A DNA stretch of 64,000 nucleotides from contig NZ_JAEEGA010000012.1 of assembly GCF_017829975.1 (NCBI RefSeq), positions 62,001 to 126,000 of the forward strand. The letters run 5' to 3'. The translations under genes and the position numbers were made by a program. The notes beneath the pieces were generated by a model. That model ran no database searches. It was not told the origin of the DNA and worked only from the letters and a program-made list of their open reading frames with translations. Origin of the DNA: Vagococcus allomyrinae (GTDB lineage Bacteria > Bacillota > Bacilli > Lactobacillales > Vagococcaceae). Of the stretch, positions 34,700 to 43,185 are shown piece by piece. Each line of letters opens with the position of its first letter. Within the stretch, counting starts at the first letter, position 1.

Positions 34700-36478
34700 A
34701 TTTATACTTCTCAAAAGAAGCTTAGAAGCACGGGTTCCTGTTATCCACTGCGTTCTATAGACATAGGTCTCTCCTGCCACAAGAGAAACTGAGACATAAC
34801 TATGATATCTCGACTTTGTAACAACTAACTTTTGATTTTTATCATAAAGATCAGAGTCTGAGTATTGTCCATTATGAATTAGCTGATACTCTTGTGTCTT
34901 AGGAACTGTAAAAGAGTAATACAACTGATTTCCATTTTCATGTATCTCTGTCTCATTATCTACTGGATTAATCTTATTGGCACTTTCGAAAGTAATATTT
35001 TTCAATTCCCCAACACACCGAACTTCAAAAGACTTCGATATTCCTAATGTAGTTACACTAATAGTAGCCTTCCCATCCTCGATACCTGTGAGCATTCCCT
35101 CCTCATTAACCGATACACGTTTTGGGTTTGAACTCTTATACGTTATCACTCCTTCATAATCAGCATTGGGAGTCGTAATCAATGTTAGCGGAAGCTGCTG
35201 TCCCACATCTATTTTCGTTGTAGGGGATGCTAGTCCTACTTCAGTTATACTTCTCAAAAGAAGCTTAGAAGCACGGGTTCCTGTTGTCCATTGCGTTCTA
35301 TAGACATAGGTCTCTCCTGCCACAAGAGAAACTGAGACATAACTATGATATCTCGACTTTGTAACAACTAACTTTTGATTTTTATCATAAAGATCAGAGT
35401 CTGAGTATTGTCCATTATGAATTAGCTGATACTCTTGTGTCTTAGGAACTGTAAAAGAGTAATACAACTGATTTCCATTTTCATGTATCTCTGTCTCATT
35501 ATCTACTGGATTAATCTTAATGGCACTTTCGAAAGCCAGACCATCACGATTAAGTATTTCCACTTCAATTTCATCATCAACACCTGATGATGGATGCTCC
35601 AAATAAATTTTAACTTTTCCAGTTTTTTTTCCTGTTAGAACCCCATTTCCATCTACAGTCGCAATAGTATCATCTTGGCTTTTCCAAGCAACTTCTTTTA
35701 AAGTTGTATTGAGAGGGGTGATGGTGTAATCTAGTTGCAGCTTATCTCCAACATAAACAATAGATTTATCACTCTTTATTTTTATAGATGTTGGGTCAAT
35801 ATGATCTTTTTGAGTTCCCAAAATTGAAATAGCGTTATAAAAGGACATATAGTATGTTTTTCCAGCTGAAGGGTAAATACCGTCACCTAGAGAAATACCA
35901 ATGCCAATTTCTTTATATGCAGGATTCATATAGTTAGCACGATGATCAGATGAGTTTTTCCATCCGTCATATGTGCGTTGAGCTAAGTAGTCTTCGGTAT
36001 AGTTGCCAACTGCACCTGGTTTAAGATCACCAGAAGCAAAGCTATAAATATTTTCTGCAGTAGCTTTATAGTCATAGGAAATTTCTTCGAAAATTGTTGT
36101 CCACCAACTTCCATTGGGTCTAGAGTGACCTCCCGTACTTGGGACTTGTCCAACACTCGCCATTCCAATTTGCTTAGCCAGTGCCTCTTTACTTCTAATA
36201 AAAGTCCCGTTGTATAGCTCCAAGTTAAGAACTAACGGTCTTACCCCTTCAGCCACTCGTTCACTATTTATCAAGTTTAAGATTTTCTTTTCTATTCTAT
36301 TTTCATTTAATTCCGACTGGTCGGAAGGAATAAACGACCTTTGAAACATTTCATTATTTTCTTTAAATTCACTTTCTCCCTCTTCCATTATTAAACTTTC
36401 GGCAAACCCGCTTTCTGTCTGATGGGCGAACATGAACAATAACATTAACAATACTAAACACCATTTAAGTACTTTCAT
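34679..36478 (-). CDS. Secreted CAP-domain protein with Ig-like and PPC-like repeats, 3' end made by an IS6 terminus
   Basis: 599 residues. Signal peptide (LVLLMLLFMFAHQTESGFAES), then a CAP/SCP domain at residues ~65-210 (HSRPNGSWW, ATAENIY, WKNSSDHRANYMNP, EIGIGISLG). A Big_2 domain follows (IKSDKSIVYVGDKLQL ... GVLTGKKTGKVKI), then two nearly identical ~95-residue beta domains resembling PPC, separated by a second Big_2 domain. The last residues, NGSVAKL and stop, are encoded by an IS6-type terminal repeat, so the original C-terminus was lost by insertion. A matching IS6 end lies 30 bases upstream of the start, which may have replaced the promoter. Role unknown; secreted CAP proteins are diverse. 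Confidence 0.75.
   Translation of the reverse strand: MKVLKWCLVLLMLLFMFAHQTESGFAESLIMEEGESEFKENNEMFQRSFIPSDQSELNENRIEKKILNLINSERVAEGVRPLVLNLELYNGTFIRSKEALAKQIGMASVGQVPSTGGHSRPNGSWWTTIFEEISYDYKATAENIYSFASGDLKPGAVGNYTEDYLAQRTYDGWKNSSDHRANYMNPAYKEIGIGISLGDGIYPSAGKTYYMSFYNAISILGTQKDHIDPTSIKIKSDKSIVYVGDKLQLDYTITPLNTTLKEVAWKSQDDTIATVDGNGVLTGKKTGKVKIYLEHPSSGVDDEIEVEILNRDGLAFESAIKINPVDNETEIHENGNQLYYSFTVPKTQEYQLIHNGQYSDSDLYDKNQKLVVTKSRYHSYVSVSLVAGETYVYRTQWTTGTRASKLLLRSITEVGLASPTTKIDVGQQLPLTLITTPNADYEGVITYKSSNPKRVSVNEEGMLTGIEDGKATISVTTLGISKSFEVRCVGELKNITFESANKINPVDNETEIHENGNQLYYSFTVPKTQEYQLIHNGQYSDSDLYDKNQKLVVTKSRYHSYVSVSLVAGETYVYRTQWITGTRASKLLLRSINGSVAKL
34704..34992. repeat. Intragenic repeat unit 1 of the CAP protein
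   Basis: 289 bp nearly identical to 35247-35535 (offset 543 bp), encoding the PPC-like domain. Only a handful of differences are visible, so recent duplication or ongoing gene conversion is likely. Confidence 0.8.
35247..35535. repeat. Intragenic repeat unit 2 of the CAP protein
   Basis: Partner of 34704-34992 in direct orientation. Recombination between the two units would delete one PPC-like domain and one Ig-like domain while keeping the frame (543 is divisible by three). Confidence 0.8.
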
Positions 36479-36506
36479 TAAAAATCCTCCTCATATAATA
36501 GGTGAA

Positions 36507-36575
36507 ATTCTGTTGCAAAGTTAAAATAGTGACAAATCTTTCCAAATGTACTAGTCAATTTAAGCCGGGATTCCA
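36507..36575. mobile_element. IS6-family end remnant, inverted partner
   Basis: TTCTGTTGCAAAGTTAAAA at 36508-36526 plus about 50 further bases match the reverse complement of 34580-34645. The CAP gene is therefore framed by inverted IS6-type remnants that lie outside it, like the skeleton of a composite insertion. Confidence 0.6.
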
Positions 36576-36659
36576 ATAAGCATTTAATTTCTATGCATAC
36601 TGAGAGGCCGAAGAGAGTTCCTTCTTTTCGACTTTTCTTATAACTGGTGTTGCGTATAT

Positions 36660-37405
36660 TCTGTCAGTAAATTCAATCTTTTCTTTATAAAATAAGACCA
36701 TACCATTCATTTGAATTGAAAACGAGTCAGGTTAGTTCCCACTCCTACCGAATCCCCCTTAATCATGATATCCACAAAAAAGGCAATGGCCTCTCCTGAT
36801 AAACGTTCTCTACTTCTTCGCCGCATTTACTACTATCTGAAACATCGCTATCATCTAACATCAGGGGAATCCGGTGGCTTTTTGTTCAGGTACCAATGTT
36901 TTTGTAAGTTAAATCGAAACATAGCTTTTGGGATTAGTCAAATCATCCAATTGCCCTTTGTAAGACAACCACTCTTCAATTTCTTGACCCACAATAACAC
37001 CCTCTTTTTTGTACTTGTATAATTGAGTAACACCAAGCTACGGTGATAAATTAGAGTGGCCAATAACGTAAAAAAGAAGCAAATAGAATCACAGCGGCAA
37101 TGATTCAATAAAAGCCCCCTACCTCCTCTTTAGTATCTCTTGATAGATTCCCATTCGCCGTGAATTTCCCAATTTGCTTGCCGCGTTATCCCTCCTAATT
37201 CACTGGTACATTATATTCCAAATTACCATCATTAGTTAAACGTTTAGTGACAACAAAAAGCCCCTTTTAACTTTTCCTTTTAGTGACATTTTCAAGATTT
37301 CAACTTTGCTGTTTTATAGGCTTCCTTTTTGTAGAACAATGAGGATCACCTACTAACTTTCAAGAGTAATGGCGGGTTCTCTTTTTCATAAATACGGTCT
37401 CATTC
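36660..37405 (-). pseudogene. Fossil of a third pilin operon start and its switch
   Basis: The sequence follows 29880-29960 (GspJ-like pilin) at its left end, then 30800-31140 (GspI-like pilin), then the leader 31140-31360, in the same order but with many indels and stops. Recognisable stretches include CCCTTTGTAAGACAACCACTC, TATCCCTCCTAATTCACTGG and GCTGTTTTATAGGCT. The right end, TCTCTTTTTCATAAATACGG, aligns with the left inverted repeat of switch 2 but is degraded. It shows that another copy of the phase-variable pilin operon once stood here, now adjoining the 3' end of operon 3. Confidence 0.75.
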
Positions 37406-37411
37406 GTTAAG

Positions 37412-37642
37412 TTAAACAGGGCGTTTGCTGCTTTTTTTCTCTTTTTTAGTCATCTTTTTCCCTTGTTCCAACTGGTTCAGCCGTTCATTTGCTTGAATTG
37501 TCAGGCTCTGTTGCGCCCGTAACGCCTCTTCAAGCATCATGATTTGCCGATTTTTTTCAGTCAATTCTCCCTTAAAAATCACCGTCATTTCCAACATCGT
37601 TTGCTTCAATTCCTCTGCGACTTCCTTGACTAATTCGGTCAT
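37412..37642 (-). CDS. Small coiled-coil protein, last gene of operon 3
   Basis: 76 residues, almost entirely heptad-rich helix (ELKQTMLEMTVIFKGELTEK, EEALRAQQSLTIQANERLNQ) with a basic tail (KKMTKKEKKSSKRP). A ribosome site GGGAGG precedes it, 19 bases after the previous gene. I do not recognise the family; the shape resembles C-terminal coiled coils of replication or partition accessory proteins, but nothing else supports that. Probably cytoplasmic. Confidence 0.6.
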   Translation of the reverse strand: MTELVKEVAEELKQTMLEMTVIFKGELTEKNRQIMMLEEALRAQQSLTIQANERLNQLEQGKKMTKKEKKSSKRPV

Positions 37643-37661
37643 TTTCTGTTCCTCCCTGTTT

Positions 37662-38201
37662 TTAACGTACTTTCCCTTCCAAAATCTGCCTTAACTCTGA
37701 ACACTGACTTTCAAGCTCGTAGGAGACACATTTTAACTGCTCAAGATAAGTGCTGGGTTTGGGAGCTTTTGTCGGCAAATTGATCTGACTATCTGTCACA
37801 TCGTAGGCGATTTTTTTGTGCTTGTTTTGAAATGAGGGAGTGGCGATAATCTCTGAGACTGCCAAGGCTTGCTTGACAATCGATCGGGCCTCGTCCCTTG
37901 CCCCAATCAGATAACGGCCGATCCACTCATCGATTGACATTCGTCTATCAAGAATCTCACCTAACATCATTCCCAAATCAATCTGTTCCTTTAACGGCTG
38001 CCAATCGGCAGTTGTGCCAAAATTGGCTTCTGTGCTGATGTCTTTTAGTTTCGCCATAACCGCCACTAATTGGCCACTGACCTCTGTTAAGTTGGCGATT
38101 TCATGGGTGAGCCGTTTCGTTTCCCTGATCATTAATTGCCGTTGTTCTTCTTGCCGATCAGCTAGTGAGTGATCACTTTGAGAAATCAGCGGGTCATGCA
38201 T
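37662..38201 (-). CDS. Helical protein of unknown function
   Basis: 179 residues, mostly charged alpha helix (REEQRQLMIRETKRLTHEI-like start, LTEVSGQLVAVMAKLKDIS) with a middle part (GMMLGEILDRRMSIDEWIGR) and a C-terminal helix (YLEQLKCVSYELESQCSEL). No signal or membrane segment. ATG 38201 is chosen with AAAGGTGG nine bases upstream; a TTG at 38225 is possible. It lies between the ABC/LysM protein and the small coiled-coil protein. Not recognised. Confidence 0.6.
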   Translation of the reverse strand: MHDPLISQSDHSLADRQEEQRQLMIRETKRLTHEIANLTEVSGQLVAVMAKLKDISTEANFGTTADWQPLKEQIDLGMMLGEILDRRMSIDEWIGRYLIGARDEARSIVKQALAVSEIIATPSFQNKHKKIAYDVTDSQINLPTKAPKPSTYLEQLKCVSYELESQCSELRQILEGKVR

Positions 38202-38246
38202 CCTCCTGCACCACCTTTCGTTCAACTATCTTCACTCAAATAAGCG

Positions 38247-39983
38247 TTACGGTAGAATCAGTTCTTGGCCTAAATACAATTGCTCCGTTTGCAAATGATT
38301 GGCTTTTTGTAAATCCATAACCTCCACCCCATAGGTCTTGGCAATGGCATAAAGAGTGTCTCCCTTCGCCACAATGTGCTGTGTGACTGGCTCTGGTGTC
38401 GAGGTTGGAGTCGGCGCAACCGTACTTTCTTTTGACTCCTCTGACGACTGATTCGTTGTGGGGGCTTTAGCGGTATCAGGCAATCTTAAGGTTGCTCCTG
38501 TATAAATCCGTTCATCAGACAGCTGGTTAACGGCCTGCAAAGCGTCTAAACTAACCCCATAAGCTGCGGCAATATCCAATAAGGTGTCCCCCCCTTTTAC
38601 CTGATACGTCAAGGGACCAGGGGTAGCGATTGCCGTTGTTATAGATGTTTCAACTGATGCGCGCAACTTAAGGACCTGCCCTTCTGATATCTGATCGGTT
38701 TCCAATTGATTCCACGACCGTAGTTTCCGCAGACTTATGCCGTAACGATCGCCAATCTGTGACAGGGTTTCACCACGTTGAACCTGATGAGTCTCTGGTA
38801 CTACGCCAAGAGCTGTCGCTGCCGAGCTACTGGACGTGGGAAAAGTATCGCTATTCGGCTGACTATTAGTAACAGAACTGGTTGTTGGTGCGGTTTGCTG
38901 TTTCCCTGCCATAATCGGTGAATGCTTTAAGGCAAAGAAGGCACCTCCGACTAGTAGGCAGGCTAACGCAACCCCACTTAACAGTTTCAGATTGGCTTGC
39001 TTCATCACCAAGCGATTTTTTTGTGCTCGTGACAAATCAGCCAGCCTGTCCTCGGACTGCTCTTGCTCCTCAATCACTGGTTCTTCCATGGCTAAGGTCT
39101 CAGTGGTTGAGGCATCGCGACTTTGTGCCTTCTCCATATCTTCTTGTTCAGCAGAACTAACTAATTTCAACACCGGTCGCCGAGGCTCAATTATTTCTTT
39201 AGACACAGGCTCTTGACTAAGATACTGGCCGCGATACCCCTTTTGCCAAAACGACTGTTGTTGCTCAAAAGGCCGCCGTTGAATTTGAAAATAATACTCA
39301 TAATAATGAGTCAACACATCGGTCACACTGCCGTGGTACTTCACCTGACCAAACTCCAGCCACAACAACTTGTCACAATAGCCTTCAATCCGCTTAACGT
39401 GATTGGTTTCAATCCAAATACTGGAGCCCAACTCTTTTAGCTTCTCCAAAAATAAAAAGACTTTAATGTAAAAATCTTCCTTGACCGTCAATAAGGAGTC
39501 ATCAATGTAAATCAGTGTCGGAGCAAGGTGTAACAACAAACTGATCTCCAGCTGAACTTTTTCAGCCTTGGAATACGAGCGGATTCGCTGAAAAAACAAC
39601 TCCCCCAACTCCGCGAACTCGGCAATTTTTTCCACCATTTGCGGTAATTTTTTGCGACTGATCCCCCACTTTGTTAACTGATGCGTCACATACCCCTCAC
39701 CTGTTCGTTCCTCACTGCGACGATTAGGTAAACGCAACCAACAGGCCCGATCGGCACTGCCAGTAACCAACCCTTCCGTTGGGGTCAGCCTGTCCAATAA
39801 AATATGAGCCAACGTTGTCTTGCCAGCCCCCTCGCCACCAATCAGGCCCACAATTTCGCCATAACTCTGAGTCAAACTGACTCGATCTAACGCCAGTAAC
39901 TCACGTTTTTGTCCTTTTTTTGACACCGTTTCATACTGATGACTAATTCCGATTAATTTCCATTTCCCACGTACGCCACTCAT
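38247..39983 (-). CDS. TagH-like ABC ATPase fused to a membrane helix and three LysM domains
   Basis: 578 residues. Residues ~1-230 form an ABC ATPase resembling teichoic-acid exporter TagH: Walker A GGEGAGKTT, IAEFAELGELFFQRIRSYS at the signature region, Walker B LIYIDDSLL, H-loop-like IETNHVKRIEGYCDKLLW. The signature is degenerate (YSKAEK instead of YSSGM), and after LIYIDD the usual catalytic glutamate is replaced by serine. A single helix (LLSGVALACLLVGGAFFALK) precedes three LysM domains near residues 400, 460 and 530 (HQVQRGETLSQIGDRYGIS and similar). No TagG permease is nearby. It may be an ATP-binding, wall-binding scaffold rather than a transporter; activity is doubtful. Confidence 0.7.
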   Translation of the reverse strand: MSGVRGKWKLIGISHQYETVSKKGQKRELLALDRVSLTQSYGEIVGLIGGEGAGKTTLAHILLDRLTPTEGLVTGSADRACWLRLPNRRSEERTGEGYVTHQLTKWGISRKKLPQMVEKIAEFAELGELFFQRIRSYSKAEKVQLEISLLLHLAPTLIYIDDSLLTVKEDFYIKVFLFLEKLKELGSSIWIETNHVKRIEGYCDKLLWLEFGQVKYHGSVTDVLTHYYEYYFQIQRRPFEQQQSFWQKGYRGQYLSQEPVSKEIIEPRRPVLKLVSSAEQEDMEKAQSRDASTTETLAMEEPVIEEQEQSEDRLADLSRAQKNRLVMKQANLKLLSGVALACLLVGGAFFALKHSPIMAGKQQTAPTTSSVTNSQPNSDTFPTSSSSAATALGVVPETHQVQRGETLSQIGDRYGISLRKLRSWNQLETDQISEGQVLKLRASVETSITTAIATPGPLTYQVKGGDTLLDIAAAYGVSLDALQAVNQLSDERIYTGATLRLPDTAKAPTTNQSSEESKESTVAPTPTSTPEPVTQHIVAKGDTLYAIAKTYGVEVMDLQKANHLQTEQLYLGQELILP

Positions 39984-40026
39984 AGCTTCCTTCTCTCACT
40001 CCCTTCTCAGCAAATAACTGGTTCGC

Positions 40027-40341
40027 TTAGAGCAAACCAGCCGTTCGCTTATAATAGTTAAGGTGAAGCTGGGTACTCCAGCTAATCAGTTGAATTTCCT
40101 TCTGACGCAGTCGCTTTAGGATGTTGGAAATATCCGCTGCCGATGCAGCAAAGACTTGCAGACTAGGGATGATGACCGTATCGCCCGGTTTTAAGTGACT
40201 CAACAGCCGCTCAAACTCTTCTGTCTGCTGGTAATTCGCACTGTCAATAAAAATTTCTTGACAATCATAATCCACCACAATCTTTAGCTGATCATTTGTT
40301 GGTAAAGGGTGTTGTCGCCTGACATAACCATATGTCGCCAT
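40027..40341 (-). CDS. Resolvase-fold protein without catalytic serine or DNA-binding domain
   Basis: 104 residues, only the N-terminal serine-recombinase fold: TYGYVRRQHPLPTNDQ corresponds to YARVSTxDQ, but arginine replaces the active serine. The segment SLQVFAASAADISNILKRLR corresponds to the DRLGRS region and lacks its arginines. No helix-turn-helix follows. It is the last of four related genes in operon 3 (40027-42582). It cannot catalyse recombination; oligomerisation or regulation is possible. Confidence 0.65.
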   Translation of the reverse strand: MATYGYVRRQHPLPTNDQLKIVVDYDCQEIFIDSANYQQTEEFERLLSHLKPGDTVIIPSLQVFAASAADISNILKRLRQKEIQLISWSTQLHLNYYKRTAGLL

Positions 40342-40351
40342 CTAACCACTC

Positions 40352-40906
40352 CTAACTGACTACTTTTGCTTGTTTTTCCTGAGTGTACTTAAACACACTG
40401 CCCAAAGACACGTTACACTCTGTTGCAATTCGCCTCATGGACCACTTGTACTCGTGATACAAACTGTAAATCTGCTCAATCGTTGGGTCATCAAGGGTCG
40501 GTCGGCCAACGTTTTTGCCAATCTCCCGTGCATGAACAATTTGTTGTTTGATTCGCTCACTCTTACAATCAAAATCGACTTCCGAAAAAACATCAAACAA
40601 CGGGTAAAAAAACGTGTCAATCTCGGTATCCACATGGTCAATAATACTGACTAAACGAACTTTCAATTGTTGAAATTGAGTTAAAATGGGCCGCAAGTGT
40701 TGCAGGTTCATGCCAAATACTTTTAAACTAGCCACGACCACACTATCATGTTCCTTTAATCTGGAAATCAACTCGGCTAATTCTGTTGCCTCCAATAAAG
40801 ACGAGCTTTCAAAAAACAACTCATCGCAGGAGTAAGTCATTACTGAAGTTAACTGTTCTGTTTCATTGTTGGGAAACCCCTTACGAACATATCCATAAAT
40901 TGCCAT
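40352..40906 (-). CDS. Catalytically dead serine-recombinase-like protein with HTH
   Basis: 184 residues. The resolvase fold starts IYGYVRKGFPNNETEQL, with lysine where the catalytic serine should be, and KVFGMNLQHL replaces the DRLGRS motif. The long helix (ERIKQQIVHAREIGKNVGRP) and Hin-like helix-turn-helix (TIEQIYSLYHEYKWSMRRI, then ECNVSLGSVFKY) are intact. DNA binding is therefore plausible while strand exchange is not. ATG 40906 follows AAGGGAG. Possibly a transcription factor derived from a recombinase. Confidence 0.75.
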   Translation of the reverse strand: MAIYGYVRKGFPNNETEQLTSVMTYSCDELFFESSSLLEATELAELISRLKEHDSVVVASLKVFGMNLQHLRPILTQFQQLKVRLVSIIDHVDTEIDTFFYPLFDVFSEVDFDCKSERIKQQIVHAREIGKNVGRPTLDDPTIEQIYSLYHEYKWSMRRIATECNVSLGSVFKYTQEKQAKVVS

Positions 40907-40934
40907 TACATCGTGCTCCCTTCTTTTCACTACC

Positions 40935-41651
40935 CTAATCTAACTGACTGTCTGAATAAGAGAAATAGATAATCAGTAACGTCATCACACCGCAAATTAA
41001 TATCTGTAACAATAAATTAGAAGAATAATTTTGAACCATTTTCAAGCTGATAATCGTCAAAAGAAAGGTGCCCACCAATAAACAGGTTTGTTTAAGCTTG
41101 GCATACTCCTTGCGAATCCTGACAATCGTCCCTAATGGGACATCACTTTCTTTGGTAATTTGCCGCAAGGACCTGCCCGCCATCACCTGTTGCAAAATCT
41201 CTCGATAAACGCGCCTAAAGTAGGGATTTCGAGAAAAAAACCGGTAATCAGACCGCTCTGAGGCGCGCTCTTTGCTAAATTTTTTGATTTTCACCCCTGC
41301 TTGCTGTCCCTCAGCACTTGACTGAATCCATTTAAATAGATCCTGCCAATCGGCCAAGGTATTATGGGGACTACTTAACACTTCCAACTCGAGGTGACAG
41401 TGTTTTAGCTCCGTTAAAAATTCCAACCAAATCTGATAGTGATCACTGAATTGACTCAGCTCTGTTAGAACAAGCACATCACCTGGCTCAGACTCTTCAA
41501 ACAACTGGCGTAACTTAGGCCGTTTCTTCCAGTCCATCTTCCGACCCTTTTCTCGTTCAATGTAGACCTTACACCCAGTTTTGGTTAAATCATGTGACTC
41601 CTTTTCCCCATTCTGATGCTTCGTCATCAGTTGCACATATCCCAGTCTCAT
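40935..41651 (-). CDS. Resolvase-like DNA-binding protein with two C-terminal membrane helices
   Basis: 238 residues. The N-terminal resolvase fold (RLGYVQLMTKHQNGEKESHD, then GDVLVLTELSQFSDHY) lacks the catalytic serine and DRLxR arginines. A helix-turn-helix follows (ILQQVMAGRSLRQI, DVPLGTIVRIRKEY), and then two hydrophobic segments (LLVGTFLLTIISLKMV and LLLQILICGVMTLLIIYF). A serine-recombinase fold combined with a membrane anchor is unusual and suggests a membrane-tethered regulator of the surface operon. Confidence 0.7.
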   Translation of the reverse strand: MRLGYVQLMTKHQNGEKESHDLTKTGCKVYIEREKGRKMDWKKRPKLRQLFEESEPGDVLVLTELSQFSDHYQIWLEFLTELKHCHLELEVLSSPHNTLADWQDLFKWIQSSAEGQQAGVKIKKFSKERASERSDYRFFSRNPYFRRVYREILQQVMAGRSLRQITKESDVPLGTIVRIRKEYAKLKQTCLLVGTFLLTIISLKMVQNYSSNLLLQILICGVMTLLIIYFSYSDSQLD

Positions 41652-41681
41652 TCTTTATCCTCACTTCCCCTCCGAAATATC

Positions 41682-42020
41682 CTAGTTAATGAACTCCTTC
41701 ATAGGTTTCGAGCCATATGGAGGATTTGCCAGGACATCCTGCAACTCGTCATAAATAGACGCTAACTCTTTCATTTCGTGATAGACTGGTTTAGGAATTT
41801 TGACACATCTGGGAAATCGCTTGTGTTTGACTTGTGCCAGCAAGGTTTCTTCCCCTTCATTCAATAAAAATCCCCGTAAGATGTGCTGGTATTTGAATTC
41901 ATACCAGCCATCAGGAATTTCACGCTGATAACTTTGCCAGACCCAACTTAGTCCCTTAATCGCACTTTCCAGTCGCTCGTATTCTTTATAGCTGACCATT
42001 TCCATTTTCATTCCTGTCAT
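41682..42020 (-). CDS. Hypothetical protein
   Basis: 112 residues, soluble, with WVWQSYQREIPDGWYEFKYQ and a helical end (YHEMKELASIYDELQDVL). No signal peptide or membrane segment. A ribosome site AAGGAA precedes the ATG and it lies between two resolvase-like genes. I do not recognise the family. Confidence 0.6.
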   Translation of the reverse strand: MTGMKMEMVSYKEYERLESAIKGLSWVWQSYQREIPDGWYEFKYQHILRGFLLNEGEETLLAQVKHKRFPRCVKIPKPVYHEMKELASIYDELQDVLANPPYGSKPMKEFIN

Positions 42021-42030
42021 TTCCTTTTAC

Positions 42031-42582
42031 TCAATTACTGACCTTTTTTCCCAATTTTTCCTCTTCCCTCTTGATGTATTTGTGCACCGTTCCCAGCGAC
42101 ACACCACATTCTGTGGAGATTTGACGGATGTTTTTTTTCTGACTGGTATGCAGATACCGAATTCGGTCAATTGTTTGTTCGTTAATCGCTGGCCGGCCAC
42201 TTACTACCCCTTTAGCATGCGCCACTCGCAAGCCCTTTAAGGTTCTCCTACTGACAATTTCTTTTTCGCTCAGCGCCAACCCTGTTAACAGCTGTAAATA
42301 ATCTTCGTCTCGCTCAAACGGTTTCTCCACGAAATGACAGTCGATCCCTTCGTCACGAATATAATGAAAAATAGGCGCCAACTGTCCCAGTTGTAACCCC
42401 ATACTCTCAAAACTCATCAAGACAATTTGTTGATCTTTATGTTCCTTTAAAAAGGTTTCAAACTGGCTGTAGTTGTCCCCTTCATCATTCGCTTCAAAAA
42501 CAATCTGACACCCAAGCACCTCGGAAAGGTACCGTGTCTCTTCATCTGTTTCCGTTTTGACTGTATACCCGACTTTCTTCAT
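42031..42582 (-). CDS. Catalytically dead serine-recombinase-like protein with HTH
   Basis: 183 residues. KVGYTVKTETDEETRYL aligns with the YARVSTxxQ start but has lysine for serine, and the DRLGR box is replaced by SFESMGLQL. The E-helix region (EKEIVSRRTLKGLRVAHAKG) and the Hin-like helix-turn-helix (GRPAINEQTIDRIRYL, ECGVSLGTVHKYIK) are well kept. It is the first of four paralogues in this operon. Start ATG 42582 has AGGTGGG upstream and is preferred over 42600. Confidence 0.75.
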   Translation of the reverse strand: MKKVGYTVKTETDEETRYLSEVLGCQIVFEANDEGDNYSQFETFLKEHKDQQIVLMSFESMGLQLGQLAPIFHYIRDEGIDCHFVEKPFERDEDYLQLLTGLALSEKEIVSRRTLKGLRVAHAKGVVSGRPAINEQTIDRIRYLHTSQKKNIRQISTECGVSLGTVHKYIKREEEKLGKKVSN

Positions 42583-42605
42583 TTTTTCCCACCTCATCAT
42601 TAATC

Positions 42606-43148
42606 TTAATTTTCTGACAATTTTAATTCTTGTCCAGCTGTAATCCCTTGTTCATCTGTTAACTGATTCCAGTATTGAATCTCCGCCACACTCACGTGAT
42701 GCGTTTCGGCAATCTCTGTTAGCGTATCTCCTGCTTCAACCACATAGCGTTTAACTACCAGCGTTTCTTGGGTGGTTGACGTTTGTTGATTTGTTTCATC
42801 CATCGTGTCGTCTAACACCCATTCTTGATAGTTTTGAGACTCCCTTAACTCAAGAGAACTAGAATAAACAGCTTGGTTTTGCTTATTTTTAATAGCCGCC
42901 ATTTCCGTTTTGATGCCGATCATCAACCAGACGGTAATCCCGAGAATAACGCCCATTAAAATAATAAAACCAATAAATACCCACAGATAACTCGTCGCTC
43001 CTTGATTAACGGTTGGCTTAGATGCCACCCTTTCATAGCTCGCATAAACATCTGCGACATCCACTCGGTTTTTACGTCTCCCCTTATCACCTTGCCCTTT
43101 GGCAGAAGGCCGTCGTTTTCTTTTCTTCTTGGCCCCTTGCGGTTCCAT
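42606..43148 (-). CDS. Single-pass membrane protein with C-terminal LysM domain
   Basis: 180 residues: a basic cytoplasmic segment (KKKRKRRPSAKGQGDKGRRK), a transmembrane helix (YLWVFIGFIILMGVILGI), a linker and one LysM domain at the C-terminus (RYVVEAGDTLTEIAETHHVS, then YWNQL). ATG 43148 follows GGAGG by seven bases; a longer frame starting inside the previous gene was rejected. It would span the membrane and touch peptidoglycan, possibly positioning the surface apparatus of operon 3. Confidence 0.75.
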   Translation of the reverse strand: MEPQGAKKKRKRRPSAKGQGDKGRRKNRVDVADVYASYERVASKPTVNQGATSYLWVFIGFIILMGVILGITVWLMIGIKTEMAAIKNKQNQAVYSSSLELRESQNYQEWVLDDTMDETNQQTSTTQETLVVKRYVVEAGDTLTEIAETHHVSVAEIQYWNQLTDEQGITAGQELKLSEN

Positions 43149-43185
43149 CCTATTACCTCCTGTCACAGTCTGCCCCCTTCCCTTG

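Noticed and set aside
40027-42582. Resolvase-like genes as the missing invertase for switch 3
   Set aside because: All four lack the catalytic serine and supporting arginines.
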